Below are positions 5,027-5,032 of a stretch of 5,032 nucleotides of DNA, piece by piece. The stretch is taken from assembly GCA_031286085.1 (NCBI GenBank), contig JAITUX010000173.1:1-5032 (forward strand). The letters are read 5' to 3'. The notes under the pieces were generated by a model that was not told where the DNA came from, did not search any database, and was given only the letters and a program-made list of their open reading frames with translations. The DNA is from Candidatus Adiutrix sp. GTDB taxonomy: Bacteria; Desulfobacterota; Desulfarculia; Adiutricales; Adiutricaceae. Both the position numbers and the translations under genes were made by a program. Within the stretch, counting starts at the first letter, position 1; every line of letters starts with the position of its first letter.

Positions 5027-5032
5027 AGGTGG
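5027..5032 (+). promoter_or_regulatory. Ribosome-binding-like site at the right edge
   Basis: AGGTGG are the last six bases of the window, 25 bases after the lipoprotein stop, resembling the AGGTGA before metX. It suggests that another plus-strand gene starts within about ten bases beyond the edge and may share an operon with the lipoprotein gene. The remaining bases 5002-5026 show neither a hairpin nor a T-run terminator. Confidence 0.45.

Overview
The window is GC-rich bacterial chromosome from a Gram-negative organism (lipoprotein signal peptide, TolPal-associated TPR protein, MetX/MetW pair). The combination of metX-metW with an arginyl-tRNA synthetase followed by a single-pass membrane protein ending its membrane helix in LGILVGRS suggests Desulfobacterota/Deltaproteobacteria. 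This taxonomic guess rests on gene order and sequence flavour recalled from memory and was not tested by a search. I see no mobile element, CRISPR, tRNA or rRNA.

Minus strand, right to left (about 80% of the window): a four-gene, tightly packed operon. A near-consensus sigma-70 promoter (4236-4264) drives metX (2956-4149, homoserine O-acyltransferase), then metW (2145-2942, methyltransferase-fold partner of MetX), argS (394-2130, arginyl-tRNA synthetase) and a gene cut by the left edge (1-390, single-pass membrane protein, possibly SPOR-domain). Gaps between the genes are 13, 14 and 3 bases and no terminator is visible, so co-transcription and translational coupling are likely. metX and metW act together at the entry into methionine synthesis. 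argS and the membrane gene have no obvious metabolic link to them.

Intergenic region 4150-4362 (213 bases, AT-richer than the genes): holds the metX promoter, an approximately 80-base metX leader with competing inverted repeats, and a strong imperfect inverted repeat (4279-4318) that shares a half-site with a second, overlapping one. This last element lies between the metX promoter and the divergent gene.

Plus strand: a 212-residue lipoprotein with CpoB/YbgF-type TPRs (4363-5001), followed by 31 bases ending in a ribosome-binding-site-like AGGTGG at the right edge, so another plus-strand gene probably starts just outside.

Nothing here amounts to a clear new system; it is mostly housekeeping. 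The points most worth a second look are a roughly 30-residue insertion in ArgRS that looks like a diverged tandem duplication, a 27-bp in-frame tandem duplication inside an unusual N-terminal extension of MetW, the unlisted truncated membrane gene continuing in the argS frame after its stop, and the structured divergent regulatory region.
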